Assembly: GCA_018971305.1 (NCBI GenBank)
Contig: JAGXBC010000001.1
Location: 186,001-250,000 of the forward strand
Direction: 5' to 3'
DNA from: Patescibacteria group bacterium
GTDB lineage: Bacteria; Patescibacteria; Paceibacteria; UBA6257; 2-01-FULL-56-20
DNA length: 64,000 bases
A program made the position numbers and the translations under genes. This document shows, in pieces, positions 25,822-33,297 of the stretch; positions within the stretch are counted from its first letter, which is position 1, and every line of letters begins with the position of its first letter. The notes under the pieces are model-generated. The model did not search any database and was not told where the DNA came from. It worked only from the letters and a program-made list of their open reading frames with translations.

Positions 25822-26265
25822 ATGAAAACAATCGCGGAAAACCGCCGGGCGCGGTTTGACTATGAAATATTGGAAACAATGGAAGCGGGCGTGGAGCTGC
25901 GCGGTTTTGAAGTTAAAAGCGCCAAAGCAGGAGGTTTTAATCTGGCTGGAAGCTACGCTATTCTGAGAAACGGGCAGGCCTGGCTTATTAACTCTCAAAT
26001 TCCACCATATCAGCCCAAAAACACTCCGGATGGCTATGATCCCTCCCGCTCTCGCCGCCTGCTCTTACACACATCGGAAATCATCTCCTTGGCAGGAAAA
26101 CTTAAAGATAAATCGGTTCACCTGATTCCATTACGTACTTATATAAAAAATAATTTGGTAAAGATTGAACTCGGACTTGCGCGTTCACGAAAAAAATCCG
26201 ACAAGAGGGAACTTATTAAAAAGCGCTCCGCAGAAAGAGAAATGATGCGGGCTACCTCAAGGTAA
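25822..26265 (+). CDS. smpB: SsrA-binding protein SmpB
   Basis: 147 residues: ENRRARFDYEILETMEAGVELRGFEVKSAKAG is the standard N-terminus, and a basic C-terminal tail (RSRKKSDKRELIKKRSAER) enters the ribosomal decoding site. It carries tmRNA to stalled ribosomes, and the tmRNA gene lies 3.4 kb downstream at 29690. A TATAAT (25809-25814) ends 7 nt before the ATG and no Shine-Dalgarno site is present. It is followed by the CobO-like gene after one base. Confidence 0.95.
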   Translation: MKTIAENRRARFDYEILETMEAGVELRGFEVKSAKAGGFNLAGSYAILRNGQAWLINSQIPPYQPKNTPDGYDPSRSRRLLLHTSEIISLAGKLKDKSVHLIPLRTYIKNNLVKIELGLARSRKKSDKRELIKKRSAEREMMRATSR

Positions 26266-26266
26266 A

Positions 26267-26794
26267 ATGATTATCGTCTTTACGGGTAACGGCAAGGGAA
26301 AAACCACGGCATCTCTCGGCCAAATGGTTCGGGTTTTGGGGCGTGGTAAAAAAGCGCTGATGATCCAATTTATCAAAGGCCCTTGGCGTTCTGGCGAGGA
26401 TGAGTTCGCCGCCAAATTCCAGATTCCAGATTCAATATTCCATATAGAAAAAATGGGGCTCGGCTTCGTTGGAATCCTAGGGGATAAACTTCCGCGCGAA
26501 GAACACGAAAAAGCAGCTGAGAAAGCAATCGCACATTTCGAAGAGGAATCGCGCTCCGGCAAGTGGCATTTGATTATATTAGATGAAATTAATGTGGCGG
26601 TGTCTCTCGGGCTCTTGAGCGCCGCGCGTGTAGTTGAAGCCGTAAAAAATTATCCCGAAAACAGAATCTTAATGCTGACCGGCCGCAACGCTCCGCAGGA
26701 ATTCCTCGACCTTGCGGACCTTGCCACGGAAATGCGGGAAATAAAACACCCCTTCCAAAGCGGCGAACGGGCGAAGTTTACGGTGGAATTTTAA
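26267..26794 (+). CDS. CobA/CobO-type corrinoid adenosyltransferase family protein
   Basis: 175 residues, P-loop ATPase. Walker A is FTGNGKGKTTASLG at the N-terminus. KALMIQFIKGPWRSGE and the Walker B IILDEINVAVSLGLL match the CobO family, which adenosylates cob(I)yrinic acid diamide. No other cobalamin gene is present here, so salvage or a different nucleotide-transfer substrate is possible. The ATG is one base after the smpB stop, consistent with translational coupling. Confidence 0.85.
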   Translation: MIIVFTGNGKGKTTASLGQMVRVLGRGKKALMIQFIKGPWRSGEDEFAAKFQIPDSIFHIEKMGLGFVGILGDKLPREEHEKAAEKAIAHFEEESRSGKWHLIILDEINVAVSLGLLSAARVVEAVKNYPENRILMLTGRNAPQEFLDLADLATEMREIKHPFQSGERAKFTVEF

Positions 26795-26823
26795 CGGGTG
26801 GCGAACCCCATACAAAAGAAAAT

Positions 26824-26847
26824 GCCCGGGTTCTTTTCCGGGCTTTA
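26824..26847. terminator. Bidirectional terminator between CobO-like and zinc-ribbon genes
   Basis: GCCCGG / CCGGGC stem (26824-26829 with 26838-26843), with T-rich flanks on both strands, between two convergent genes. Confidence 0.75.
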
Positions 26848-26865
26848 TGATTTTGCTCATAGAAA

Positions 26866-27012
26866 CTATTTCATCTTGGCCGACGTAGCAGCAGAACCGG
26901 CCTCGCGATTGACGACCTTAGCGCAACCATTGCAGAAGATCTTCTCTTGACCCTCAAGGCATTTACCACATTTGTGGCAAACCTTCTTTTGCGGCGACGC
27001 TTTCGTTTCCAT
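26866..27012 (-). CDS. Small double-CxxC zinc-ribbon protein
   Basis: 48 residues from ATG 27012. The motifs CHKCGKC and, 9 residues later, FCNGC suggest one zinc-binding ribbon, followed by an Ala/Ser/Lys tail. GGGAGG lies 5 nt before the ATG. A TTGACT-N17-TAAGAT promoter is at complement 27045-27073. The start, ribosome-binding site, promoter and terminator together make it a convincing gene despite its length. Function unknown. Confidence 0.75.
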   Translation of the reverse strand: METKASPQKKVCHKCGKCLEGQEKIFCNGCAKVVNREAGSAATSAKMK

Positions 27013-27044
27013 CAGAACCTCCCTTCGCACTATGAGTTGGATAC

Positions 27045-27073
27045 ATCTTAATATATATACGAGAAGAAGTCAA
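27045..27073 (-). promoter_or_regulatory. Promoter of the zinc-ribbon gene
   Basis: TTGACT (complement 27068-27073), 17-nt spacer, TAAGAT (complement 27045-27050). Confidence 0.55.
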
Positions 27074-27154
27074 TATTAGAAACGGTAGGCCAAAAACAAA
27101 GTTGTCATAAGATTAGAACAACGGTTTTGGTAAATACGATTTCTGCGTAAAAAA

Positions 27155-27178
27155 GGCTGCATATAGCCGCAGGGAGAA
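27155..27178 (-). terminator. Terminator after the unknown gene at 27192
   Basis: On the minus strand a GGCT-ATATGC-AGCC stem is followed by TTTTTTAC. Confidence 0.6.
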
Positions 27179-27191
27179 GATAAATAAAACA

Positions 27192-27599
27192 CTAACCACG
27201 TTGATGGATCACGTACTTTGCTGTAATCTTCTCACATTTCAGAACCTCTCCTACCACGACAACGAATACACGCCTTTCGAAGTCCGTGAATTGTTTGATT
27301 CCCAACTCCGTTACGCCCTTGTAGTGGATGTCGAACGTAACTTCCCGACCAGAACTGATAAACCTAATATCAGTGAATCTCTCCTCGGGAGATTGGTTAT
27401 CCAAAACTCTGATCAGCCTTCTAAGCTCTACCGCATCAAGGTTATACGACCTGAAACAATTACTGCATCCTTCCTCATGGTAGCGCAATGTTGCCCTTAA
27501 TGGCTCATCGGGACAAACAGAGAACGTTAACCTACATCCTTCCTTTCGTAAAATAAATTCTGTGTTTGAATTAATTCCGCCGTTGCGATCAACTATCAT
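27192..27599 (-). CDS. Unknown soluble protein
   Basis: 135 residues, mixed alpha/beta with an internal EEGCSNCF cysteine pair and no membrane segment. I do not recognise the family. GGAGGG lies 4 nt before the ATG. The promoter TTGACG-N17-TATACT (complement 27641-27669) gives a 36-nt leader. It has a terminator and no operon partner. Confidence 0.65.
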   Translation of the reverse strand: MIVDRNGGINSNTEFILRKEGCRLTFSVCPDEPLRATLRYHEEGCSNCFRSYNLDAVELRRLIRVLDNQSPEERFTDIRFISSGREVTFDIHYKGVTELGIKQFTDFERRVFVVVVGEVLKCEKITAKYVIHQRG

Positions 27600-27640
27600 T
27601 TTTCCCTCCGATATTCTTTTATGGCTATAATACTAATGCG

Positions 27641-27669
27641 AGTATAGTTGATATATTTTAGAGCGTCAA
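27641..27669 (-). promoter_or_regulatory. Promoter of the unknown gene at 27192
   Basis: TTGACG (complement 27664-27669), 17-nt spacer, TATACT (complement 27641-27646). Confidence 0.7.
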
Positions 27670-27724
27670 TTTGGATAACCCTAAGAAATTATCAATGGCG
27701 AGAATTTCCAATTATAATAAATGA

Positions 27725-28807
27725 ATGCGCGGAATTAATATTTTTAGCCGAGGTGAAGATTTCTACAATAGTATTGAGAGCGAAATGGCCCGGGCCGAGA
27801 AAGAAATCCTCATTAATGTTTACGCGTTCCAAAACGATTCGGTTGGAAAAAGATTTATTGAAATAATAAAGAGAAAATTAAGGAGTGGCATAACCGTAAG
27901 AGTGATAATTGACGGCTTGGGAACCAGGCGCAATGGAGACGAGATAGCGCGCGCGCTTGCAGGATACGGAGATGTCGTGCGCATATTCCGTCCGCGAGGC
28001 GGATATTTCTGGCACAATCCCAAAATGTCCTTGCGCCGCGACCATGCAAGAATATTTTTGGTAGACAAAAAAATTCTCGGCGTAGGCGGCATATGCATCG
28101 GCGACATCTATAACGAACGGCAGGACATAGCCGCGCTCGTTTCCGCTGAAGATACAAGTAGTGTCATTGATTATTTTGATTATCTCTGGATGCTTGCCGG
28201 CAATAAAAATGGCGACCCAGAAGCACTGGTACCAAAACAGCTTTCCTCTCCCTTCTCTCTCGCCCCCGAAGTTAAAGCGCTTATCTCGGGACCATTGGAA
28301 GCAGAACAGGCAATCTATAGATGGGCCCTAGAGCGGATAATTACCGCAGAAAGACAAATCGTTATCGTATCGGCATGGTTTCTCCCAACCACAGAGCTCA
28401 TTAAAGCTCTTTGCGATGCCAAGGAACGAGGGGTGGACATTTCTATTATCACCCCATCCCACACAGACAAACGCTGGTACGACGAATTCCGCGGCGCGGC
28501 CATACCGAAGCTATTAAAAAAAGGAATACGCTGGTACGGTGCGCACGAATATTTCCATCAAAAATTCTTTTTCGTTGACGATGACTGGTGCTTGGGAAGC
28601 GCAAATTTTGATATGGTAAGCATGAACAGGAATTACGAACTCAACATCTGCGGCCATGGCGGAGAGGTGCTCAAAGAACTCCAAAATAATTTCCAGGCGC
28701 TCGTTAAAAACAGCAGACCGATAGGATATACCAGAGTGAGCTTATTTGTAAAAACAGTTAGAGTGTTTGCCTATCGGTTATTTGAGACGTTGATAGTAAC
28801 GCGGTGA
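27725..28807 (+). CDS. Phospholipase D-like / cardiolipin synthase-type protein
   Basis: 360 residues with the two-lobed PLD fold. The second active site is canonical: HQKFFFVDDDWCLGSANFD (H-x-K-x4-D with GSxN). The first reads HARIFLVDKKILGVGG, with Arg in place of the catalytic-motif Lys. The family makes cardiolipin or hydrolyses phosphodiesters. No transmembrane helix is seen at the N-terminus, unlike classical cardiolipin synthases. The ATG at 27725 follows TATAAT (27713-27718) by 6 nt. An out-of-frame ATG lies at 27721. Confidence 0.85.
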   Translation: MRGINIFSRGEDFYNSIESEMARAEKEILINVYAFQNDSVGKRFIEIIKRKLRSGITVRVIIDGLGTRRNGDEIARALAGYGDVVRIFRPRGGYFWHNPKMSLRRDHARIFLVDKKILGVGGICIGDIYNERQDIAALVSAEDTSSVIDYFDYLWMLAGNKNGDPEALVPKQLSSPFSLAPEVKALISGPLEAEQAIYRWALERIITAERQIVIVSAWFLPTTELIKALCDAKERGVDISIITPSHTDKRWYDEFRGAAIPKLLKKGIRWYGAHEYFHQKFFFVDDDWCLGSANFDMVSMNRNYELNICGHGGEVLKELQNNFQALVKNSRPIGYTRVSLFVKTVRVFAYRLFETLIVTR

Positions 28808-28826
28808 TGTGGAGCGTATCGGCCTG

Positions 28827-28842
28827 CCTGCCGGCTGGCAGG
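28827..28842. repeat. REP-like palindrome, second copy
   Basis: CCTGCC-GGCT-GGCAGG, the same core as the palindrome inside the cysteine desulfurase gene at 1059-1078. It lies in the 200-nt gap between the PLD-like gene and the convergent unknown gene, which otherwise holds only the terminator at 28951. Confidence 0.5.
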
Positions 28843-28950
28843 GACAACCGACAAACTCTGGTACGTGGTATTTATGAGATGTTGATTAATACAGTATAAG
28901 TCTTATAAACCCATAGTATAGTAACGTTCATAGCGTGCGTGACGTTAATG

Positions 28951-28990
28951 AAAAAAATAAGCCCTGCTCCGATTCGGATAGATACAGGGC
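28951..28990 (-). terminator. Terminator after the unknown gene at 29007
   Basis: GCCCTG / CAGGGC stem with a long loop, ending in TTATTTTTTT on the minus strand. Confidence 0.7.
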
Positions 28991-29006
28991 CATTGAATAA
29001 CGATGG

Positions 29007-29501
29007 TTAATTACGAGGACGAAGAAGAACTGTTAGGGCTCGATAGTAATGGTTATTACTACGGTCGGCGATGCCTTCGGCCAAAGCAACGTAATACGCC
29101 GACTTACCGTAGTAAGTTTCCGCCAAAATAATCATTAATGCTTCATCGAGTAACTCTGGGAACCCGGAGAAGGAGAAGATATGGTCGTTGGTTAATCTGA
29201 TCGCTCCGCCCCACTGTCCTGCTTCGGGATTCCTGCTCTCATAGCTCGAACAGTAGATTAAGGGTCTCGATGCCAGTCGTTGCGCCTTTTCTTTACAAAG
29301 TTGCATATACTTCTCGGCCTTCTCGACTGCAACTTCACCGATTTGGGTTGGTTCGAAGAAGGGCTTACCGTTTCCGTCCGCAAGGCAGAAATATCCACCC
29401 CTTCGATTGCCCACTTCTTGGTTGTTTTTGAATAGGAAATTTACATCGCCGACGAGCGAAACCAAAGTGCCTCGCAGTTTCTCAAATTCATCCCTTAACA
29501 T
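29007..29501 (-). CDS. Unknown soluble protein
   Basis: 164 residues from ATG 29501, which follows GAGGAGG by 6 nt. The longer frame to 29543 would overlap the -10 element. It begins with a Glu/Lys-rich helix, then a Gly-rich segment with aromatic residues (RRGGYFCLADGNGKPFFEP) and a helical C-terminus. No family is recognised. The promoter lies inside a palindrome (29543-29563), suggesting repression by a dimeric regulator. Confidence 0.65.
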   Translation of the reverse strand: MLRDEFEKLRGTLVSLVGDVNFLFKNNQEVGNRRGGYFCLADGNGKPFFEPTQIGEVAVEKAEKYMQLCKEKAQRLASRPLIYCSSYESRNPEAGQWGGAIRLTNDHIFSFSGFPELLDEALMIILAETYYGKSAYYVALAEGIADRSNNHYYRALTVLLRPRN

Positions 29502-29533
29502 CGTTGTCCTCCTCATCGAACTGTGCTGCCGAC

Positions 29534-29563
29534 ATTTTACCACTTGACTACCAACTAGTCAAG
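29534..29563 (-). promoter_or_regulatory. Promoter with overlapping palindromic operator
   Basis: TTGACT (complement 29557-29562), 17-nt spacer, TAAAAT (complement 29534-29539). The inverted repeat CTTGACTA-N5-TAGTCAAG (29543-29563) covers the -35 and most of the spacer. Confidence 0.7.
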
Positions 29564-29650
29564 GATATGGTTCAATTCCAGTAATCTCTCCCTCTGTTTT
29601 TGACCATTTTTGCGATTTTGGGGAAACCGAAAATAAGTTAGGTAAATAAA

Positions 29651-29680
29651 GAACGAACTCCTATTTCTAGGAGTTCAATT
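29651..29680 (-). terminator. tmRNA terminator
   Basis: GAACTCCTA-GAAA-TAGGAGTTC perfect 9-bp stem followed by GTTCTTTATTT on the minus strand, 10 nt after the tmRNA 3' end. Confidence 0.85.
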
Positions 29681-29689
29681 CTGTGTCGG

Positions 29690-30004
29690 TGGAGATGGGC
29701 GGAATTGAACCGCCGTCTAAGGATTGCGCCGCTGAACCATCTACGAACGTATTTCAGTTAAGAACTGAACAAAAGCGATTCTAATTTTCGCTCCAATGCA
29801 GAATCATCCATCGGAACTACGCCTCCTTATATAAGACCGGTATTAACCTAAGAGGTCCAGATTAGCCGATCCTCCGGTGTTACGCGTAAGCGAATGCCGG
29901 AGCCGCAACTTTTGAGTTGGCAGTTATTGTTTTTTCGCGAGTTTAACGAGTCCGCCCTCGGTCCGCAAATTCAGAACGCATCCTTATCGAAGCCGATCAT
30001 CCCC
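29690..30004 (-). ncRNA. ssrA: Transfer-messenger RNA (tmRNA)
   Basis: 315 nt. The 5' GGGGATG pairs with 3' CATCTCC to form the tRNA-like acceptor. A T-arm (GGTTCAATTCC) precedes it and CCA is not encoded (the genome has CCG). The messenger part, read from about GAA after CTCGC, ends GCTCCGGCATTCGCTTACGCG-TAA, so the tag ends -APAFAYA, not the common -ALAA. The full tag is probably about 18 residues (EKTITANSKVAAPAFAYA). The resume codon is inferred. It works with SmpB (25822) to free stalled ribosomes and mark products for proteolysis. Confidence 0.93.
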
Positions 30005-30023
30005 GTATTCAATTTTCAATTAG

Positions 30024-30052
30024 ATTATATCAATATTGTCAGAGAAAGTCAA
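30024..30052 (-). promoter_or_regulatory. tmRNA promoter
   Basis: TTGACT (complement 30047-30052), 17-nt spacer, perfect TATAAT (complement 30024-30029). Confidence 0.85.
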
Positions 30053-30120
30053 GAAAGTCGGGCTTTGTTATAATGAATAAGACGCAATCGTAAAGGTCGT
30101 AATACTAAAAAATCATAGAA

Positions 30121-30339
30121 ATGGACAATTCAAATATGTCTTCCGGGAACGGAATGGTTTGCCGCTGTCCGCACCACAAGATGGTTCCTCTTCTTGTGGT
30201 CCTCTTTGGACTCGCCTTCCTCCTTGAAGCTCTTGGCACATTGAGTGCGAGCTTCGTGAACATCGCCTGGCCGGTTCTCGTGATACTGGCTGGAGGTATG
30301 AAATTGATGAAAGGGATGTGCAAATGTTGCGCTAATTAA
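30121..30339 (+). CDS. Small cysteine-rich two-helix membrane protein
   Basis: 72 residues. CRCPHHK near the N-terminus and CKCC at the C-terminus flank two hydrophobic segments (PLLVVLFGLAFLLEAL and IAWPVLVILAGGMKLM), a DUF-like pattern frequent in CPR. Function unknown. A TATAAT (30069-30074) lies 46 nt upstream. A strong terminator follows. Confidence 0.7.
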   Translation: MDNSNMSSGNGMVCRCPHHKMVPLLVVLFGLAFLLEALGTLSASFVNIAWPVLVILAGGMKLMKGMCKCCAN

Positions 30340-30347
30340 GGAATAAA

Positions 30348-30380
30348 CTCCCCCCGCCTACGGCGAGGGGGGATTTTTTA
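30348..30380 (+). terminator. Terminator after the gene at 30121
   Basis: CTCCCCCCGCC / GGCGAGGGGGG stem with TAC loop, then ATTTTTTATT. Confidence 0.8.
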
Positions 30381-30395
30381 TTATTATTCCTAATT

Positions 30396-30965
30396 CTATT
30401 TGTCCTCAACTATTTTTTGCACATTCGCCCGCCGCAAAAGCTCTTCTTGTAATTTTTCGGCGACGTCTTTATCAAGTGCCGGCAGAATTCCTTCTGATTG
30501 CCCCGTGCCATCTTTGGCGTCTTCATGCCCGGCAGTAAGAATCACGAGTCGGCTCAAACCCCACAAGCGATAAGTTATGCTCCGCTCTATGGTTACATCC
30601 TGAATCTGGCGATAGGGAATGGCCACTTGCTCCTGGCTAAAAATTCCCCGTTTTACCTTAAGCGAATCGACATCCAACATATATTTGTAAGTTACATAAA
30701 AAAGCCAGCTTATAAAGAAAGTCATGCCGGCAACCACTGCGAAAAGGCCCAGGCCGTAAAACCCTATTAACCTCAAATTAACCATATAACCAAAAACGTT
30801 TTTTATACCATCGCCGCCGGTTCCGCTTGCGAGAAGAACGAATATGGAGACCAGTAATATGACGAGCGACACAGTACTCTTCCCTGAAAGAAAAAGCCAA
30901 AGAGTTTTTTTGCCCAGATTTCTATATTGTCCTATCCCAAAAGCGACATCATTCTCGTTATCCAT
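30396..30965 (-). CDS. PH-domain membrane protein (YdbS/YdbT-like, bPH_2)
   Basis: 189 residues. Two membrane helices (about 31-50 and 70-95) precede a bacterial PH domain with the family block DSLKVKRGIFSQEQVAIPYRQIQDVTIERS. A charged C-terminal helix follows. The family is membrane-associated with poorly known function. A TATAAT (complement 30973-30978) ends 7 nt before the ATG with no Shine-Dalgarno site. Confidence 0.85.
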   Translation of the reverse strand: MDNENDVAFGIGQYRNLGKKTLWLFLSGKSTVSLVILLVSIFVLLASGTGGDGIKNVFGYMVNLRLIGFYGLGLFAVVAGMTFFISWLFYVTYKYMLDVDSLKVKRGIFSQEQVAIPYRQIQDVTIERSITYRLWGLSRLVILTAGHEDAKDGTGQSEGILPALDKDVAEKLQEELLRRANVQKIVEDK

Positions 30966-30999
30966 AAATTACATTATAACATCCGGCCTTAATCTCGTT

Positions 31000-31029
31000 T
31001 TGACAAAACCGGGGTGTTCGGCTTACAAT
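31000..31029 (+). promoter_or_regulatory. Promoter of the infC-rpmI-rplT operon
   Basis: TTGACA (31000-31005), 18-nt spacer, TACAAT (31024-31029). It would leave a leader of about 38 nt before the ATT start of infC. A TAAAAT at 31059-31064 is an alternative -10 that would make the message almost leaderless. Confidence 0.65.
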
Positions 31030-31073
31030 GATAAGCGCGCAACGAAATAGGAACCTGTTAAAATAAACCCATA

Positions 31074-31577
31074 ATTAAACCCAAAATCAACAGCCAAATA
31101 ACCGCCCCGGAATTAAGGGTGGTGGACGAGAAGGGCCAGAACTTAGGCGTTCTAAAACGCGAGGAGGCGCTTGCGCTCGTAAAACCCGGTAGCGGCGTAG
31201 ATCTCATAGAAATAGCTCCGAGTGCCAAACCGCCCGTAGCTCGGCTTATGAGCTACGACAAATACCGATACGAAAGGGAAAAGCAGGAAAAGAAAGAGCG
31301 TATGGCGCAAAAGACAAGTGGTCCGAAGCAGGTACAGATAAGCGCCCGGGCGGCTCAAAACGACCTATTAATAAAATCCCGCCAGGCAGATAAATTCCTA
31401 GGTGAAGAGCATCCAGTGGAAATTCAAATGCGTTTGCGGGGCCGGGAGAAATATAACAAGGATTGGGCTCGACAAAAATTAAACGAATTTATGAAAATGA
31501 TCACTGTGGAATATAGGGTGATAGGCGAACCAAAATTCGGAGGCCGAGGCATGATGGCACAGATAACTAAAAAATAA
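31074..31577 (+). CDS. infC: Translation initiation factor IF-3 with apparent AUU start
   Basis: The conserved IF-3 N-terminus (KINSQITAPELRVVDEKGQNLGVL) continues upstream of the first GTG (31119) into a frame closed by TAA at 31059. Between that stop and the homology there is no ATG, GTG or TTG. The codons are AAT AAA CCC ATA ATT AAA CCC AAA ATC. ATT at 31074 is the best candidate, matching the AUU start of infC in other bacteria, through which IF-3 regulates itself. The product would be 167 residues, with both IF-3 domains present (NKDWARQKLNEFMKMI near the end). It is first in the classical infC-rpmI-rplT operon. Confidence 0.9.
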   Translation: MKPKINSQITAPELRVVDEKGQNLGVLKREEALALVKPGSGVDLIEIAPSAKPPVARLMSYDKYRYEREKQEKKERMAQKTSGPKQVQISARAAQNDLLIKSRQADKFLGEEHPVEIQMRLRGREKYNKDWARQKLNEFMKMITVEYRVIGEPKFGGRGMMAQITKK

Positions 31578-31585
31578 TTACGATA

Positions 31586-31753
31586 ATGAAAAAAAGCGTA
31601 TCCAAAAGATTCAAGCTGACCAAAAACGGAAAACTCGTCAGACGGTCAATGTCCGTTAACCATTTTCGCACCAGAAAAAGCACGAAGAATGTCCGCCAAA
31701 AACGGCAAACACGGGGAATCGATTACCCTAATAAAAAAATAATGAACTACTAA
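31586..31753 (+). CDS. rpmI: 50S ribosomal protein L35
   Basis: 55 residues, very basic. KKSVSKRFKLTKNGKLVRR and RRSMSVNHFRTRKS match bacterial L35. It lies 8 nt after infC and 4 nt before rplT, in the conserved order of this operon. It stabilises the large subunit. Confidence 0.9.
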   Translation: MKKSVSKRFKLTKNGKLVRRSMSVNHFRTRKSTKNVRQKRQTRGIDYPNKKIMNY

Positions 31754-31757
31754 ATCC

Positions 31758-32102
31758 ATGCCAAGAGTTAAACGCGGAATAATAGCCCATAAAAGACGGG
31801 AGAAAGTTCTTAAATACACAAAAGGGTTCCGTTGGGGACGGAAATCAAAAGAGCGCGCCGCCAAGGAAGCCCTGCTTCACGCCTGGACACACTCCTTCCA
31901 GGGACGCAAAGAAAAAAAGCGTGTCTATCGCCAGCTTTGGAACGTCCAGATAAGCGCATCTTCCCGCGCCGAAGGCCTTAGTTACAGCAAGTTGATTGCC
32001 GCGCTAAAGAAAAAGAATGTCCGCCTAGACCGAAAGATTCTGGCCGAACTAGCCAAAAACGAACCTATTGTTTTTAAGAAAGTGGTTGAATTCGTAAAAT
32101 AA
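31758..32102 (+). CDS. rplT: 50S ribosomal protein L20
   Basis: 114 residues. MPRVKRGIIAHKRREKVLKYTKGFRWGRKSKERAAKEALLHA and WNVQISASSRAEGLSYSKLI are standard for L20, which binds 23S rRNA early in assembly. It is last in infC-rpmI-rplT. A weak CGCGC/GCGCG hairpin with a T-rich tail lies at about 32133-32165. Confidence 0.95.
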   Translation: MPRVKRGIIAHKRREKVLKYTKGFRWGRKSKERAAKEALLHAWTHSFQGRKEKKRVYRQLWNVQISASSRAEGLSYSKLIAALKKKNVRLDRKILAELAKNEPIVFKKVVEFVK

Positions 32103-32160
32103 TTATCGGTTTTCAGATAAAATAAATAAAAATCGCGCCGGGCAATAAGCTCTGCGCGTT

Positions 32161-32748
32161 TTATTTTGGCTTGGCGGATGGATCGTAAATCCCCACAGGC
32201 ACAAACTTAGGCAGGATCTTCTTTATAACGAAAATAAATTTCTTCTGTTTTCTGATTACGCTCCGCAATTCCCGAAGAGCTTCGTGTTCTTCCCGCGTTT
32301 TAGTTTTTTCTATTCCCTCAATGTTCGGGGTAACGATCACGAAGCATCCATACTTTGATTCGCATAAAAGGTCGCCGCCGCCGATACTAACAAAATTCTC
32401 CAGCCAATTATTCGGCGGAAGAACCGGATTGTCAGCTGTTCTTTGAAGCATCCTCATTGTCGTTCCACATGATTCTCCTCTGAAGATATCCGAGTCCGTC
32501 AACTTGCGGAATATACGCAGTGCATTCCGATGTATTAAAAGGTTCCTTTGGGCACAAAGATAGAAAATCAATTTATGAAAAGTTTCGTCGTCATCCACCA
32601 AAAAGGCGGCGGACTCTTCCTTAAATCGTTTTTCAAAATATATCTTAATGGAAACCCAGTATATTAACGCTAAGATCGGTGCGCCAGCATATAAATAGAT
32701 AAAACAGACAAGGGCAACGAAAACAAGGATCCAAATCCACCACGTCAT
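32161..32748 (-). CDS. Unknown membrane-anchored protein
   Basis: 195 residues. An N-terminal hydrophobic stretch of about 33 residues (WWIWILVFVALVCFIYLYA and following) anchors a soluble domain with a Cys-containing helical part and a C-terminal Lys-rich segment. No family is recognised. GTAGGAAG precedes the ATG, and a run of seven G lies just upstream. It belongs to the Shine-Dalgarno-led group of unknown genes in this window. Confidence 0.65.
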   Translation of the reverse strand: MTWWIWILVFVALVCFIYLYAGAPILALIYWVSIKIYFEKRFKEESAAFLVDDDETFHKLIFYLCAQRNLLIHRNALRIFRKLTDSDIFRGESCGTTMRMLQRTADNPVLPPNNWLENFVSIGGGDLLCESKYGCFVIVTPNIEGIEKTKTREEHEALRELRSVIRKQKKFIFVIKKILPKFVPVGIYDPSAKPK

Positions 32749-32832
32749 CTTCCTACCCCCCCAATCAAAATTGCTATATTAAGGCTAACAATCCTTACAG
32801 TTTATGCAATTTTCGCCGATTAACTATCTTTC

Positions 32833-33297
32833 TCAGGCACGACGGCCATATCTCGCGGAAGGACCACGCATTCTGGCTCGCAAAAAGTCGTAGGCCTGCC
32901 TTAAGACCTTTTGGCTGTCTTTATACTTACCTAAAATTCTTTGGGCGTCCCTGAATAAAAACCAGCCGTATCCTTGATGCTCAAAAGAAATTCTTACGTC
33001 TTTTTTGGAAGATTCCGCCAGATAAAAAATTACCACTTTAAATATGCTCTGCCCGGATTTTTTGAAGTAAAACCTCTCATAAGCCTGGAATCCCGGTATT
33101 AGGCGCAGGTCGTGCCCGGAAAGTCCGGCCTCCTCCCTCGTCTCGCGAAGCGCGGCCGCTAAACTCTCTTCTTCCGATTCAATATGCCCCTTGGGAAAAT
33201 TCCAATAACTGCCACCGTGATATAGAATCAAAAACTTGGGACCTTCCTTGGTCCTCCTATAGGCGATTATTCCTGCCGATATCTCTTGTTTTGTCAT
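32833..33297 (-). CDS. NUDIX hydrolase
   Basis: 154 residues with a Nudix box GHIESEEESLAAALRETREEAGL (about residues 37-59), with Thr where a bulky hydrophobic residue is usual. The family cleaves nucleoside diphosphates linked to other groups. The N-terminal TKQEISAGIIAYRR and Tyr-rich middle resemble diadenosine tetraphosphate hydrolases. The start overlaps the polX stop by 4 nt, so the two are translationally coupled. Confidence 0.87.
   Translation of the reverse strand: MTKQEISAGIIAYRRTKEGPKFLILYHGGSYWNFPKGHIESEEESLAAALRETREEAGLSGHDLRLIPGFQAYERFYFKKSGQSIFKVVIFYLAESSKKDVRISFEHQGYGWFLFRDAQRILGKYKDSQKVLRQAYDFLRARMRGPSARYGRRA

Noticed and set aside
31119..31577. GTG 31119 as the start of infC
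   Set aside because: It would remove about 15 conserved N-terminal residues that are present in frame upstream.
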